Below, piece after piece: positions 1-7,001 of a DNA stretch of 64,000 nt. Below the pieces are notes generated by a model. The model saw only the letters and a program-made list of their open reading frames with translations, did no database searches and was not told the DNA's origin. The position numbers and the translations under genes are program-made. This DNA is from Alloalcanivorax profundimaris (GTDB lineage Bacteria > Pseudomonadota > Gammaproteobacteria > Pseudomonadales > Alcanivoracaceae), in contig NZ_JABJWH010000005.1 in NCBI RefSeq assembly GCF_015265435.1, positions 62,001-126,000 of the forward strand. Direction: 5' to 3'. Numbering within the stretch: position 1 is the stretch's first letter; every line of letters begins with the position of its first letter.

Positions 1-2
1 GC

Positions 3-3000
3 GACTCGCCCGGGCCGGTGTCCTGGGATCTCAGCGACGACAGCCGGGTCATCGACACCCTCAACGCCGGCCTGCGCGACATCCTCGACAACCGCAGCAG
101 CCTCTACACCGTGGTGGACGACGCCGACCACCCCTATCTGATCGAAACCAACCCGCTGTTCGCTTCCCTGGATGGCTTCCTCGGCTCGGACTACCTGCTC
201 GACCGCCTGAACACCGACCCGGACCGGCAACTGCGCCGCCTCGGTGACAGCTACTACGAAACCCAACTGGTCCGCGACGCCATCCTCGCCGCCACCGGTC
301 GCCGCTTCCTGGACGCCGACGTCCAATCCGACCAGCAGCAATACCAGCGCCTGATGGACAACGCCCTCTCCGAAGCGCAACGGCTGGAGCTGTCCATGGG
401 CGTGGCGCTCACCGCCGAACAGGTGGGCAACCTGCGCCAGGATCTGGTGTGGATGGAAGAGCGCCAGGTGGACGGCCACGCCGTGCTGGTGCCGGTGCTC
501 TACCTGGCCCCGGGCAGCAGCCGGCTCACCGCCGAAGGCGCGGTGATCGCCGGTGACACCATCAACGTGCGCGCCGGCGGCCTCGGCAACAGCGGCATCA
601 TCGCCGCCGCCAACGGCCTCAATGTACAGGCCGGCAACAAAGGCGTGGTGAACCTGGAAGGTACCTTGCAAGCGGGCACCGGCCTGGCCATCGATTCCCT
701 CGGCGACGTCAAGAACCAGAGCGGTACCGTCCGCGCCGGCCAGGTCTCGATCCGCAGTCAGGGCGACATCGTCAATGAGTCCTGGACCGAGCAAGTAGTC
801 ACCGAGTGGGACCACGGCACCCATCGCCGCACCGACCACGGTGACGCCGGCCTGATCCAGGCCGCCGACACCGTTTCCCTGGACGCCGGCCGCGACATCG
901 TCGTCACCGGCAGCCGCGTCCAGGGCGACGCCGTGGGCCTCAACGCCGGCGGTGACGTGCGCATCGAAAGCCAGACCCTGGAACGGGGCTTCGACGGCCG
1001 CGCCAACGGCGGCCGCTACCAGACCCAGACCATCGAGCAGATCGCCAGCCAGGTGGACGCCACCGGCGACCTGCTGATCAGCGCTGGCGGCAACATCGGT
1101 GTCACCGCCTCCGACGTCAGCGCCGGCGGCAGCGCCAGCCTGGCCGCCGGCGGCGACGTCATCATCCAGTCCGCCGCCAACCGCGACTACGAAAACTACC
1201 ACCGCGAAACCAGCCACGAAGAAAAACAATACACCCACGACACTGTCCGCCAACGCAAAGCCAGCGTCAGCGCCGGCGACGATCTGCGCATCGACGCCGG
1301 CCGCGACCTGCTGGTGGCCGGCAGCGACCTGAGCAGCGGCGACGACATGGGCCTCGCCGCCGGCGGCAGCATCGCCTTCCTGGCCACCCAGGACCGCGAC
1401 TACCACTTCTCCATGAGCGAGAAAGACGGCGACTACGGCGCGCACAGCTTCAAGCGGGACGAAGTCACCCACGTGGACAACGTCACCAGCACCGCCACCG
1501 CCGGCGGCGACCTCACCCTGACCAGCGGCGGTGACCAGCTCTACCAGGCCGCCCGCCTGGAAAGCGGCGGTGACACCACCCTGAAAAGCGGCGGCCACAT
1601 CACCTTCGAATCGGTGAAGGACCTGGTCCAGGAAAGCCACGAAAAAAGCCAGGGCGACCTGGCCTGGCAGAAGATGGAAGGCGAAGGCTTCACCGACGAA
1701 ACCCTCCGCCAAACCGAAATCGTCGCCGCCGGCAACCTGGCCATCGACGCCGCCGAAGGCCTCCACATCGACGTCAAACAAGTGGACCAGCAAACCGTCG
1801 AGCAAATGATCGACGGCATGGCCGCCGAAAACCCGGACCTGGCCTGGATGAAGGACGCCTACCAACGCGGCGACGTGGATTGGCGCCAGGTCCGCGAACT
1901 CCACGACAGCTGGGAATACAGCAGCCAGGGCATGGGCCCCGCCACCGCCCTGGCGGTGACCATCGTGGTCACCGCAATGACCGCCGGCGCAGGCGCGGCA
2001 GCGGGCGGCGCCGTGGCCGGGGGCACCACCGGCGCCACGGCCACCGCCATCAGCTCGGCCACCTCCGCCGTGGTGACCAGCGCGGCCAGTACCGCCGCCG
2101 TCAGCACCATCAACAACGGCGGTGACCTGGGCGCCACCCTGGACACCCTGGGCAGCGGCGACACCCTGCGCGGCCTGGCCGTCGGCGGCGTCACCGCCGG
2201 CCTCACTTCGGGCCTGCTGGACCCGGCCTTCGACAACATGGAGTTCGGTAAAGCCGCCGGCATCCAAAGCGACCCGATCAACTCCATCACCCGCGGCTTC
2301 GACCTGGGCACCGCCCAGGGCGCCCTGGGCTTCGCCGCGCACAGCGCCGGCCAGGGCCTGATCAACGCCGGCGCCACCGCCGCCATCCAGGGCGGCAGCT
2401 TCCAGGATCACCTGATCGGCAATCTGGAAAGCCAGGGCAATAACGTGCTTTCCGCGTTGGCGTTCAATCAGGCGGGCTCTTTCGCCGATTATTTGGCGGA
2501 AACCGCTGGGTCAGGTGGCCACACCGCGGGATTTGACCTGTTCGTTGAAGGTGGGTTTGGCAGGACCGGTTTGCACGCCTTCACCGGCGGTGCGGTCACG
2601 GAGCTGACCCAGGGGGACTTCATCACCGGTGCGGCTGGCGCGGGTTCCAACCAGTTGCTATCTGGGGCTTTCGGCAACCTTTCAGGTGGTAACAATACGG
2701 TGCGAACCGCCGGCGCGCAGTTGGCGGGTCTGTTGGGCGCGGTCTCGACTGGAGGGGACGTGGAGACCGGTGCCTGGATCGCTAAACAGGCGGACACCTA
2801 CAATCGGCAGCTACACAAGGCCGAACTCAAGCTCATTGCGGATCACTACCAGGACTACGCCGACGAACGGGGCATATCCGATGAGCTGGCGTTGAAAGAG
2901 CTGCTTTATCAAGCCCAGAGTCAAGTGGATGGCGCCTATGCGGGAGATAGCGGTCAGCGTGATCTGGCCATCCTGCGTGGCTATGATCAACAAGCCGCCG

Positions 3001-3710
3001 GTGATTTCCTCTCGACCCTGGCAAGCCAATCAGGAACCATCGTCCATGACGACGGTGAAGTAACAGCGCTCTTCGAAGCGACAGAGGAGCAATACGGCGA
3101 TAGCTACGTTAACGCGACGCATCTCCATGATATCGAAGACGGGGCCTATGGCGAACAAATGTTTGGCTATCCCGCACCGATTCTAAAGAACATGGAATCC
3201 GATATTGGCGCCGGGAATTACCTCGATGTCATTGGGGATGCGCGGCTGGATGCATCAAACGAGATGTTCTCTCAGGGAGCGACCGTCCTCGGCGGAGCAG
3301 TATTGACACCTGTCGCCGCCAGTATCGGTAGCGCGGCTACTGTACAAGCGCCCTTCTGGGGTGGGGTTGGGGCTCAAACTGCTGCAACCGGTTCTCGCGC
3401 GCTGGGCGCCAGGTTGATTGTAAATGCGGCTGCGGCGGAGGAAGGCATGGCGGTAGGGGCATTGAGGGCCAACATTGTCTTGACTGATATGGTTTATGGG
3501 TCTGGATTATTATCGGAGTATTATGTCTTTGGAACTGGTATGGCCGGATTTGTCGATGGCTTTTACGGTGGGACTCCGGGGCCTCCTGCGTATGTGCCTG
3601 ATGGATTACCCAGTCACCCTGTGTTTGCGCCATATAAAGCTAGCCAGGAGGCAGGTGCTATGTTGAAAGATGCTTTTCATTTTTATACGCAGAAGGTGGG
3701 TGATGACTGA
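3..3710 (+). CDS. cdiA: CdiA-type contact-dependent inhibition exoprotein, C-terminal part (5' end outside window)
   Basis: The reading frame is already open at base 3, so this is the 3' part of a much larger two-partner secretion exoprotein. About the first 150 residues match the region preceding the late filamentous-haemagglutinin repeats. Residues 165-600 are repeated glycine-rich beta-helix units carrying GD/AGGD motifs. Around residues 640-870 is an alanine/glycine-rich DUF637-like pretoxin segment. A motif reading ADTYNRQLH near base 2,791 resembles the conserved pretoxin border of CdiA proteins, which puts a toxin tail of about 300 residues at 2,791-3,710. Base composition falls clearly in this tail, as expected for exchangeable toxin modules. 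The tail is rich in glycine, alanine and hydrophobic stretches, and no nuclease motif is recognisable. It overlaps the next gene by 8 bp. The CdiA/FHA class is secure; the toxin activity is unknown. Confidence 0.85.
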   Translation, partial: DSPGPVSWDLSDDSRVIDTLNAGLRDILDNRSSLYTVVDDADHPYLIETNPLFASLDGFLGSDYLLDRLNTDPDRQLRRLGDSYYETQLVRDAILAATGRRFLDADVQSDQQQYQRLMDNALSEAQRLELSMGVALTAEQVGNLRQDLVWMEERQVDGHAVLVPVLYLAPGSSRLTAEGAVIAGDTINVRAGGLGNSGIIAAANGLNVQAGNKGVVNLEGTLQAGTGLAIDSLGDVKNQSGTVRAGQVSIRSQGDIVNESWTEQVVTEWDHGTHRRTDHGDAGLIQAADTVSLDAGRDIVVTGSRVQGDAVGLNAGGDVRIESQTLERGFDGRANGGRYQTQTIEQIASQVDATGDLLISAGGNIGVTASDVSAGGSASLAAGGDVIIQSAANRDYENYHRETSHEEKQYTHDTVRQRKASVSAGDDLRIDAGRDLLVAGSDLSSGDDMGLAAGGSIAFLATQDRDYHFSMSEKDGDYGAHSFKRDEVTHVDNVTSTATAGGDLTLTSGGDQLYQAARLESGGDTTLKSGGHITFESVKDLVQESHEKSQGDLAWQKMEGEGFTDETLRQTEIVAAGNLAIDAAEGLHIDVKQVDQQTVEQMIDGMAAENPDLAWMKDAYQRGDVDWRQVRELHDSWEYSSQGMGPATALAVTIVVTAMTAGAGAAAGGAVAGGTTGATATAISSATSAVVTSAASTAAVSTINNGGDLGATLDTLGSGDTLRGLAVGGVTAGLTSGLLDPAFDNMEFGKAAGIQSDPINSITRGFDLGTAQGALGFAAHSAGQGLINAGATAAIQGGSFQDHLIGNLESQGNNVLSALAFNQAGSFADYLAETAGSGGHTAGFDLFVEGGFGRTGLHAFTGGAVTELTQGDFITGAAGAGSNQLLSGAFGNLSGGNNTVRTAGAQLAGLLGAVSTGGDVETGAWIAKQADTYNRQLHKAELKLIADHYQDYADERGISDELALKELLYQAQSQVDGAYAGDSGQRDLAILRGYDQQAAGDFLSTLASQSGTIVHDDGEVTALFEATEEQYGDSYVNATHLHDIEDGAYGEQMFGYPAPILKNMESDIGAGNYLDVIGDARLDASNEMFSQGATVLGGAVLTPVAASIGSAATVQAPFWGGVGAQTAATGSRALGARLIVNAAAAEEGMAVGALRANIVLTDMVYGSGLLSEYYVFGTGMAGFVDGFYGGTPGPPAYVPDGLPSHPVFAPYKASQEAGAMLKDAFHFYTQKVGDD

Positions 3711-4023
3711 TCAAATTTCTGCCTTTAAGATTCTTTTTGTGCTTTTCTTTGTCGCGGGTCTTTCGATTTTTTTGGTTCTGAGGAGGCGCAGAGTTTTTGT
3801 CTCCGATCGTGCTTGTATGTATGTCAGCATGGCTGTTGCTATTCATTTATATAACCTTCTGCCTGTTATTGTGGAAGGGGGTGTTGTTTCTTATCGCGAT
3901 GGGGAAAAAGTTAGCTCTTTGGAGGTTTTTGGTTTTTTGTTTTTGCTTTCTCTTGTTCCTTACTGGATAGCCGTTTTGTCAGAGCGCTCGCTAAAGAAAA
4001 CATTGGGTAAGCAAAAAAAATAA
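3703..4023 (+). CDS. cdiI: Probable CDI immunity protein, small inner-membrane protein
   Basis: The 106-residue protein starts at ATG 3,703, inside the stop region of the exoprotein gene, with a purine-rich AGAAGGTGGG just upstream. A longer in-frame start at 3,670 would lie within the toxin codons without a better ribosome site. Three hydrophobic segments are visible (about residues 6-26, 36-57 and 78-97), with Arg/Lys-rich loops and a basic tail, so it should span the inner membrane. Position directly after a cdiA toxin tail, tight overlap and AT-rich codon use are the usual marks of a cognate immunity gene. No family is recognised from sequence. A membrane-bound immunity protein suggests that its toxin acts on the inner membrane, which is an inference. 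Confidence 0.65.
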   Translation: MTDQISAFKILFVLFFVAGLSIFLVLRRRRVFVSDRACMYVSMAVAIHLYNLLPVIVEGGVVSYRDGEKVSSLEVFGFLFLLSLVPYWIAVLSERSLKKTLGKQKK

Positions 4024-4078
4024 GGGGCGTATTTGGGGGTGTGTTCAGTTTTCTAATGAAGGGGGCGTATTGTCTTCC

Positions 4079-4117
4079 CGCTTGCCGCGATGTTGGTTCT
4101 GGGAGGCAGCGCCACAA
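4079..4117 (+). pseudogene. Scrap of lipoprotein gene 5' end (signal-peptide region)
   Basis: Twenty-eight bases here (4,079-4,106) are identical to 4,836-4,863, the part of the downstream lipoprotein gene that encodes the hydrophobic core of its signal peptide; similarity then fades over about ten bases. The lipobox Cys codon is changed and no reading frame continues. It is best read as a recombination remnant left when CDI cassettes were gained or lost. Confidence 0.6.
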
Positions 4118-4143
4118 CAGACCCAGGAGAAGAGGGATTATCA

Positions 4144-4531
4144 ATGTCCAACCACGCCGCTGATTTAGTTGGGAAGTCGTTTCATGCTTCCATCGGTGAA
4201 TCATGGGGTTTTGAGTCTGGTGCTGGCCAGGATCGACTGGAGGGGAAGATTCAGAAGGTGCTTTTTCGATAGGTCGGGAGGTCCGCTGCTTCTCTGTAAG
4301 GTGACTCCATTTTCATCGTTTTGGAAAAGATTGGTTGTGTCGTGGTGGTGATAGGAGTAACCAAGATCTCATTGATGTTCTGAGTAAGTCCGGTTTGCGG
4401 CGTTTATTTTTATGTCCCGGCGATCGGGAGGAGGATTTTTAGCTGAAGATGCTAAGTCCGCTCTCAGTAGAGAAAAAGATTGCAGCTTTTTAATTGGAAA
4501 TATGAAGCTGAAATGGTCGCTTTGGATTTAA
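4144..4531 (+). pseudogene. Decayed orphan immunity-like gene with several frameshifts
   Basis: An ATG at 4,144 opens a frame beginning MSNHAADLVGKSF that runs to about 4,260. Coherent protein-like sequence then continues in a second frame (RSGGPLLLCKVTPFSSFWKR, to about 4,349), a third (DRSNQDLIDVLSKSGLRRLF, from 4,350 to 4,439), and finally back in the second (AEDAKSALSREKDCSF, from 4,442), ending at a TAA at 4,529-4,531. Put together this would be a soluble protein of roughly 125-130 residues. No family is recognised. The position inside the CDI array and the AT-rich composition suggest a dead immunity gene. The assignment as one former gene rests only on my reading of the frames. Confidence 0.5.
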
Positions 4532-4550
4532 TGGATTGATCAGGAGTATT

Positions 4551-4793
4551 ATGTTGGCTGAGGTGATGGTCCTTTTATTTATTCTTCTGGAGGTCGTGTT
4601 TGTGGTCCTCTATGTGAGGTTTAGGTTTGAGGGGGTTGGCGAATTTAAGGATTTGTTTTCAATTGTGCATCCGTTTTCAAATAAGCATATATATGGAAAA
4701 GTGCCGGACGAATTTCTTCCAATTTTTGAAAAAATAAGAAGGGCGCAGGTCTGCGTGTTTTTTGGCGTATTGTTCTTTTGGTTGTTTTTTTAA
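4551..4793 (+). CDS. Small two-helix membrane protein, possible orphan immunity protein
   Basis: The 80-residue protein starts at ATG 4,551, four bases after an AGGAG at 4,542-4,546, which is preferred over an upstream TTG at 4,536. It has one hydrophobic segment at residues 4-23, a polar linker of about 45 residues and a second hydrophobic segment at the very C terminus ending FFWLFF. The gene is AT-rich and lies between a dead immunity-like gene and the lipoprotein gene. Its layout, and the stretch VPDEFLPIFEKIRRA before the last helix, resemble the protein at 6,556-6,837 (VPGDKIHYFEILIK), so the two may be distant relatives. Function is unknown; orphan CDI immunity is inferred from context. 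Confidence 0.5.
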   Translation: MLAEVMVLLFILLEVVFVVLYVRFRFEGVGEFKDLFSIVHPFSNKHIYGKVPDEFLPIFEKIRRAQVCVFFGVLFFWLFF

Positions 4794-4819
4794 ATTTTAA
4801 TGATTATTGGAGAGTGTAG

Positions 4820-5488
4820 ATGAAAAGGATGTTTTCGCTTGCCGCGATGTTGGTTCTGGGAGGTTGCGCCACGGTGAAGCCGGTGGCGCTGGATGTGAAG
4901 GCCTTGGAGGGCAGGGGGATTGATAAGGTGGCCGCCACCGAACATCCGATGCCGGTGATGTCGGCGATCACGCCGACCAAGGCGCAGTTCGGGTTCCTGG
5001 GTGGCCTGGCGATGAACGCCGCCGGCAAGAAGATCATCGAGAGCCACGATGTGGCGGACCCGGCTTCCTCCGTGTCCCGCAGTCTGGCGGGCCAGCTGGC
5101 GACTATTTTTGGCGGCGAGGCGTTGCCGCCGGGTGGTGTGGTTGAGGGGGCGGACGCCGCCGAGATCGTGGCGGCGAGCGGCGACGCGGATGTGGTGGTG
5201 GACGTGCGGACCAGTGTCTGGCAGTTGATCTATTACAAGTCGGCCTGGGGCACCTATTCGATCACTTACCGGGCCAATGCGCGTTTTATCGACGCGGCGT
5301 CCGAGGCGGTGCTGGGGACCGGTAGTTGCGCGGTTCGTCCGGAGAAAGGTTCCGAGTGGACAGCGGCTTATTCGGACTTCGAGGAGAATCGGGACGGCAT
5401 CCTGACCCGGACCCTGAGTCATGTGGCGGAGCAGTGTGCCGAGCAGATCGGCGGGCAGCTGGCGGAGTACCAGGTTGGGCGTCGCTAG
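4820..5488 (+). CDS. Putative lipoprotein of unknown function
   Basis: The 222-residue protein begins with a type II signal peptide: MKRMF, a short hydrophobic core and the lipobox LGGC, with Cys at residue 16. The mature part has no domain I can name. It contains a glycine/alanine-rich segment near residues 55-70 and two Cys residues in the C-terminal half that could pair. Ribosome site GGAGAG lies about eight bases upstream of the ATG. Codon use is GC-rich, unlike the AT-rich genes on both sides, so it appears to be resident chromosomal sequence. Pieces of the same gene recur at 4,079-4,117 and 6,864-6,937. The original order was probably cdiA, immunity, lipoprotein, slt, with later insertions splitting it. 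Confidence 0.75.
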   Translation: MKRMFSLAAMLVLGGCATVKPVALDVKALEGRGIDKVAATEHPMPVMSAITPTKAQFGFLGGLAMNAAGKKIIESHDVADPASSVSRSLAGQLATIFGGEALPPGGVVEGADAAEIVAASGDADVVVDVRTSVWQLIYYKSAWGTYSITYRANARFIDAASEAVLGTGSCAVRPEKGSEWTAAYSDFEENRDGILTRTLSHVAEQCAEQIGGQLAEYQVGRR

Positions 5489-5496
5489 CTAGAAAA

Positions 5497-5530
5497 AGGC
5501 CGGGTCGCGGTTTTGATCGCAGCCCGGCCT
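5497..5530 (+). terminator. Hairpin terminator after the lipoprotein gene
   Basis: A GC-rich stem built on GGCCGGG and CCCGGCC surrounds a TTTTGAT loop, with an A-run before it and a short T-run after it, so it can act in both directions. It is a diverged copy of the hairpin at 6,953-6,982. Confidence 0.7.
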
Positions 5531-5547
5531 TTCATGTCCCTTAACTC

Positions 5548-5861
5548 TTAATCCTCGATCATGGCCACGGAGTAGGGCGTGCCGCGTTCCCGGGGGAGCA
5601 GGAGCAGGGCGGTGCGCTCTTCGGTGTCGCCGTGGAGGCCCTGGAACAGGACGCGGTAGGTGAGCACGGCCTGGACGTAGGCGCGGGTTTCCCGGAAGGG
5701 GATGGACTCGATCCAGACGTCCACGGGCACGGCGTCGTCTTCTTCCTCGGCGAGCCACCGTTCCACCCGGTTGGGGCCGGCGTTGTAGGCGGCCAGGGCC
5801 AGGATGCGGTTGCCGTTGAACTGTTTGAGCAGGTCGGCGAGGTAGCGGCTGCCCAGGGCGA
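5548..5861 (-). pseudogene. Truncated slt copy (C-terminal 104 codons only)
   Basis: Read on the minus strand, this encodes the last ~104 residues of the soluble lytic transglycosylase at 7,002-8,930, starting within the conserved AYNAGP region and ending at the same stop. It lacks the signal peptide, the superhelical domain and the catalytic glutamate. An internal ATG at 5,766 could give a 72-residue peptide but there is no reason to think it is made. It is a recombination scar. Confidence 0.85.
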
Positions 5862-6032
5862 GGTTTCTTTACGACGGAGGGCGTCTCGGTTGGTGGGGCT
5901 TATCTTAGTAGTCAACTGAAAGGAACGGACGCGACGCCGGCAATGCTGGGTGCCGGCGCTGGGGCTGGTGCGATGACGAGCGAGAGTGTCAGTTCGGTGG
6001 TTCAGGAAGGAGTAAATAAAAATGAAAGATGA
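5862..6032 (+). pseudogene. Orphan CdiA toxin tail fragment
   Basis: From the end of the slt scrap an open frame runs 56 codons to a TGA at 6,030-6,032, reading TTEGVSVGGAYLSSQL, then a glycine/alanine stretch and SSVVQEGVNKNER. There is no start codon with a ribosome site, and the frame begins exactly at the recombination junction. The end overlaps the start of the next AT-rich membrane-protein gene by 11 bases, just as the live cdiA overlaps its immunity gene. This is the expected look of a displaced cdiA-CT module. The toxin family is not recognised. Confidence 0.6.
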
Positions 6033-6283
6033 AACTAAGTGTCCTGGCTTTAAGGAGTTTTTTGTTTTGGTTCTTTCCGGTTTCTTTATTGTTTTCATTT
6101 CGATTTTTCTGGCTAGGTTTGGGGTTTATATTTATCACTTTTTTGAAGGAAGGGGGTGGCGATTTGACTTTGCTTATGAAATTTTGTCTTGCGCAAAAAA
6201 AATCTATATTGGGTGGTGGTTTTTTTGGGGCTGGTGCCTGGGTGTTGTCGAGGTATTATTATGAAAAGGATAAGCGTAATTAA
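6022..6283 (+). pseudogene. Orphan membrane immunity gene with a frameshift in an A8 tract
   Basis: ATG 6,022 follows an AGGAAGGAG ribosome site and opens a frame beginning MKDETKCPGFKEFF with hydrophobic segments near residues 13-35. In that frame the protein ends at 6,264 with an atypical tail rich in Trp and Val. After a run of eight A residues at 6,195-6,202, the neighbouring frame gives a convincing membrane-protein end (SILGGGFFGAGAWVLSRYYY, then EKDKRN) that stops at 6,281-6,283. Seven A residues would join the two parts into one protein of about 86 residues. It is either a frameshifted immunity gene, a slippage-switched one, or a sequencing error in the homopolymer. Confidence 0.55.
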
Positions 6284-6299
6284 TATAAATAGATTGGTG

Positions 6300-6526
6300 T
6301 CGAGGCCTGAGTGGATGGAAAATGATGAAAGGTGAAGTTTAATGCTCGGCCGGCAGGTAACTTTCTGGTTTATTGTTATTTGAGTTTTGATGAAAGAGCT
6401 GCTGTAACTTTTGAAACATGTCCTGTTTTATGAATGGTTGCCATGAGAGGATAGGCGAACGAAGGTCGTATTAATGATGCCTCTTCATATGATCATCCAA
6501 AGACTGTATGGAAATTCGAATCCGTT
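6300..6526 (+). pseudogene. Remnant of a soluble orphan CDI gene
   Basis: Protein-like stretches separated by stops and a frameshift can be read here: a short piece SRPEWMENDER, then FNARPAGNFLVYCYLSFDER and AAVTFETCPVL in another frame, then after two in-frame stops ANEGRINDASSYDHPKTVWK. Together they look like a decayed soluble protein of about 75 residues or more. No start with a ribosome site survives. I do not recognise the family; its place between two membrane immunity-like genes suggests a dead CDI toxin tail or immunity gene. Confidence 0.35.
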
Positions 6527-6555
6527 CTGTGTTTATTTGTTGGGTGGGGTGATCT

Positions 6556-6837
6556 GTGCTTTTGCTTGTTGGGTTTTGGGGGTTTTTTGCTACATGCATT
6601 GTTTGGGTTTTTCTTTATCTTTACTTTAAAGAACCGACGCCTGAGGAGGATAGGAATTTCTTCTATTTTTTTAGGAGTTCGCCGCTTTTTTCTACTTCTG
6701 ATGTTAGGCGGTTGGTGCCTGGGGATAAAATTCATTATTTTGAAATCTTGATTAAAGTTAGAGTTTTCTTTTTTGCTGTTTTGGTTTTGGGTTTTTTGAC
6801 TGGGTGTTGCTTGGATCAGAATTGGCCATATAGATAA
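6556..6837 (+). CDS. Small two-helix membrane protein, possible orphan immunity protein
   Basis: The 93-residue protein starts at GTG 6,556 after a GGGTGGGG stretch, though a nearby TTG is possible. One hydrophobic segment occupies residues 2-23 and a second residues 68-86, joined by an acidic then basic linker. The spacing of the helices and the motif VPGDKIHYFEILIK recall the protein at 4,551-4,793. Codon use is AT-rich. No ribosome site is strong and no toxin partner is intact nearby, so it may be silent. Immunity function is inferred from location only. Confidence 0.45.
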   Translation: MLLLVGFWGFFATCIVWVFLYLYFKEPTPEEDRNFFYFFRSSPLFSTSDVRRLVPGDKIHYFEILIKVRVFFFAVLVLGFLTGCCLDQNWPYR

Positions 6838-6863
6838 ACGCGGAGTGGTATCCGGTCGCTAGC

Positions 6864-6937
6864 GCGCCAATACGCGCTTTATCGGAGGGGCTTTAGAGGC
6901 GGTATTGGGGGCTGGCAGTTGCGCGGTTCGGTCGGAG
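6864..6937 (+). pseudogene. Scrap of lipoprotein gene 3' region
   Basis: This stretch aligns with 5,271-5,344 of the lipoprotein gene (shared GCCAAT-CGCG-TTTATCG and a conserved AGTTGCGCGGTTCG), with scattered changes and a small gap. It leads straight into the slt terminator, showing that lipoprotein and slt were once adjacent on this side too. There is no open frame of use. Confidence 0.65.
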
Positions 6938-6952
6938 TTAATCACAAAAAAA

Positions 6953-6982
6953 GCCGGGTCGCGGTTTTGATCGCGACCCGGC
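6953..6982 (-). terminator. Bidirectional terminator of slt
   Basis: A perfect 11-bp stem (GCCGGGTCGCG at 6,953-6,963 with CGCGACCCGGC at 6,972-6,982) has an 8-base loop. On the minus strand it is followed by a run of seven T residues, placed 20 bases after the slt stop codon. Confidence 0.85.
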
Positions 6983-7001
6983 CTTTTATGTCCCTTAAGT
7001 C

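Larger units (their letters stand above)
5497..5861. repeat. Duplicated slt 3' end plus terminator, copy A (copy B at 6,950-7,315)
   Basis: This segment is almost identical to 6,950-7,315, which is the terminator and C-terminal coding part of the intact slt gene. The coding portion, 5,548-5,861 against 7,002-7,315, has the same length (314 bases) and I count about four differences. Similarity stops abruptly at base 5,861, where AT-rich toxin-tail sequence begins. The first side also carries lipoprotein homology in both copies. The duplication brackets the orphan module at 5,862-6,837. Confidence 0.85.

Noticed and set aside
4169-4351. A separate 60-codon gene starting at 4,169
   Set aside because: No ribosome site. 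Its later part fits as one frame of the decayed gene 4,144-4,531.
5548-5766. A 72-codon frame as an independent small gene
   Set aside because: It is the tail of the truncated slt copy with no own ribosome site.
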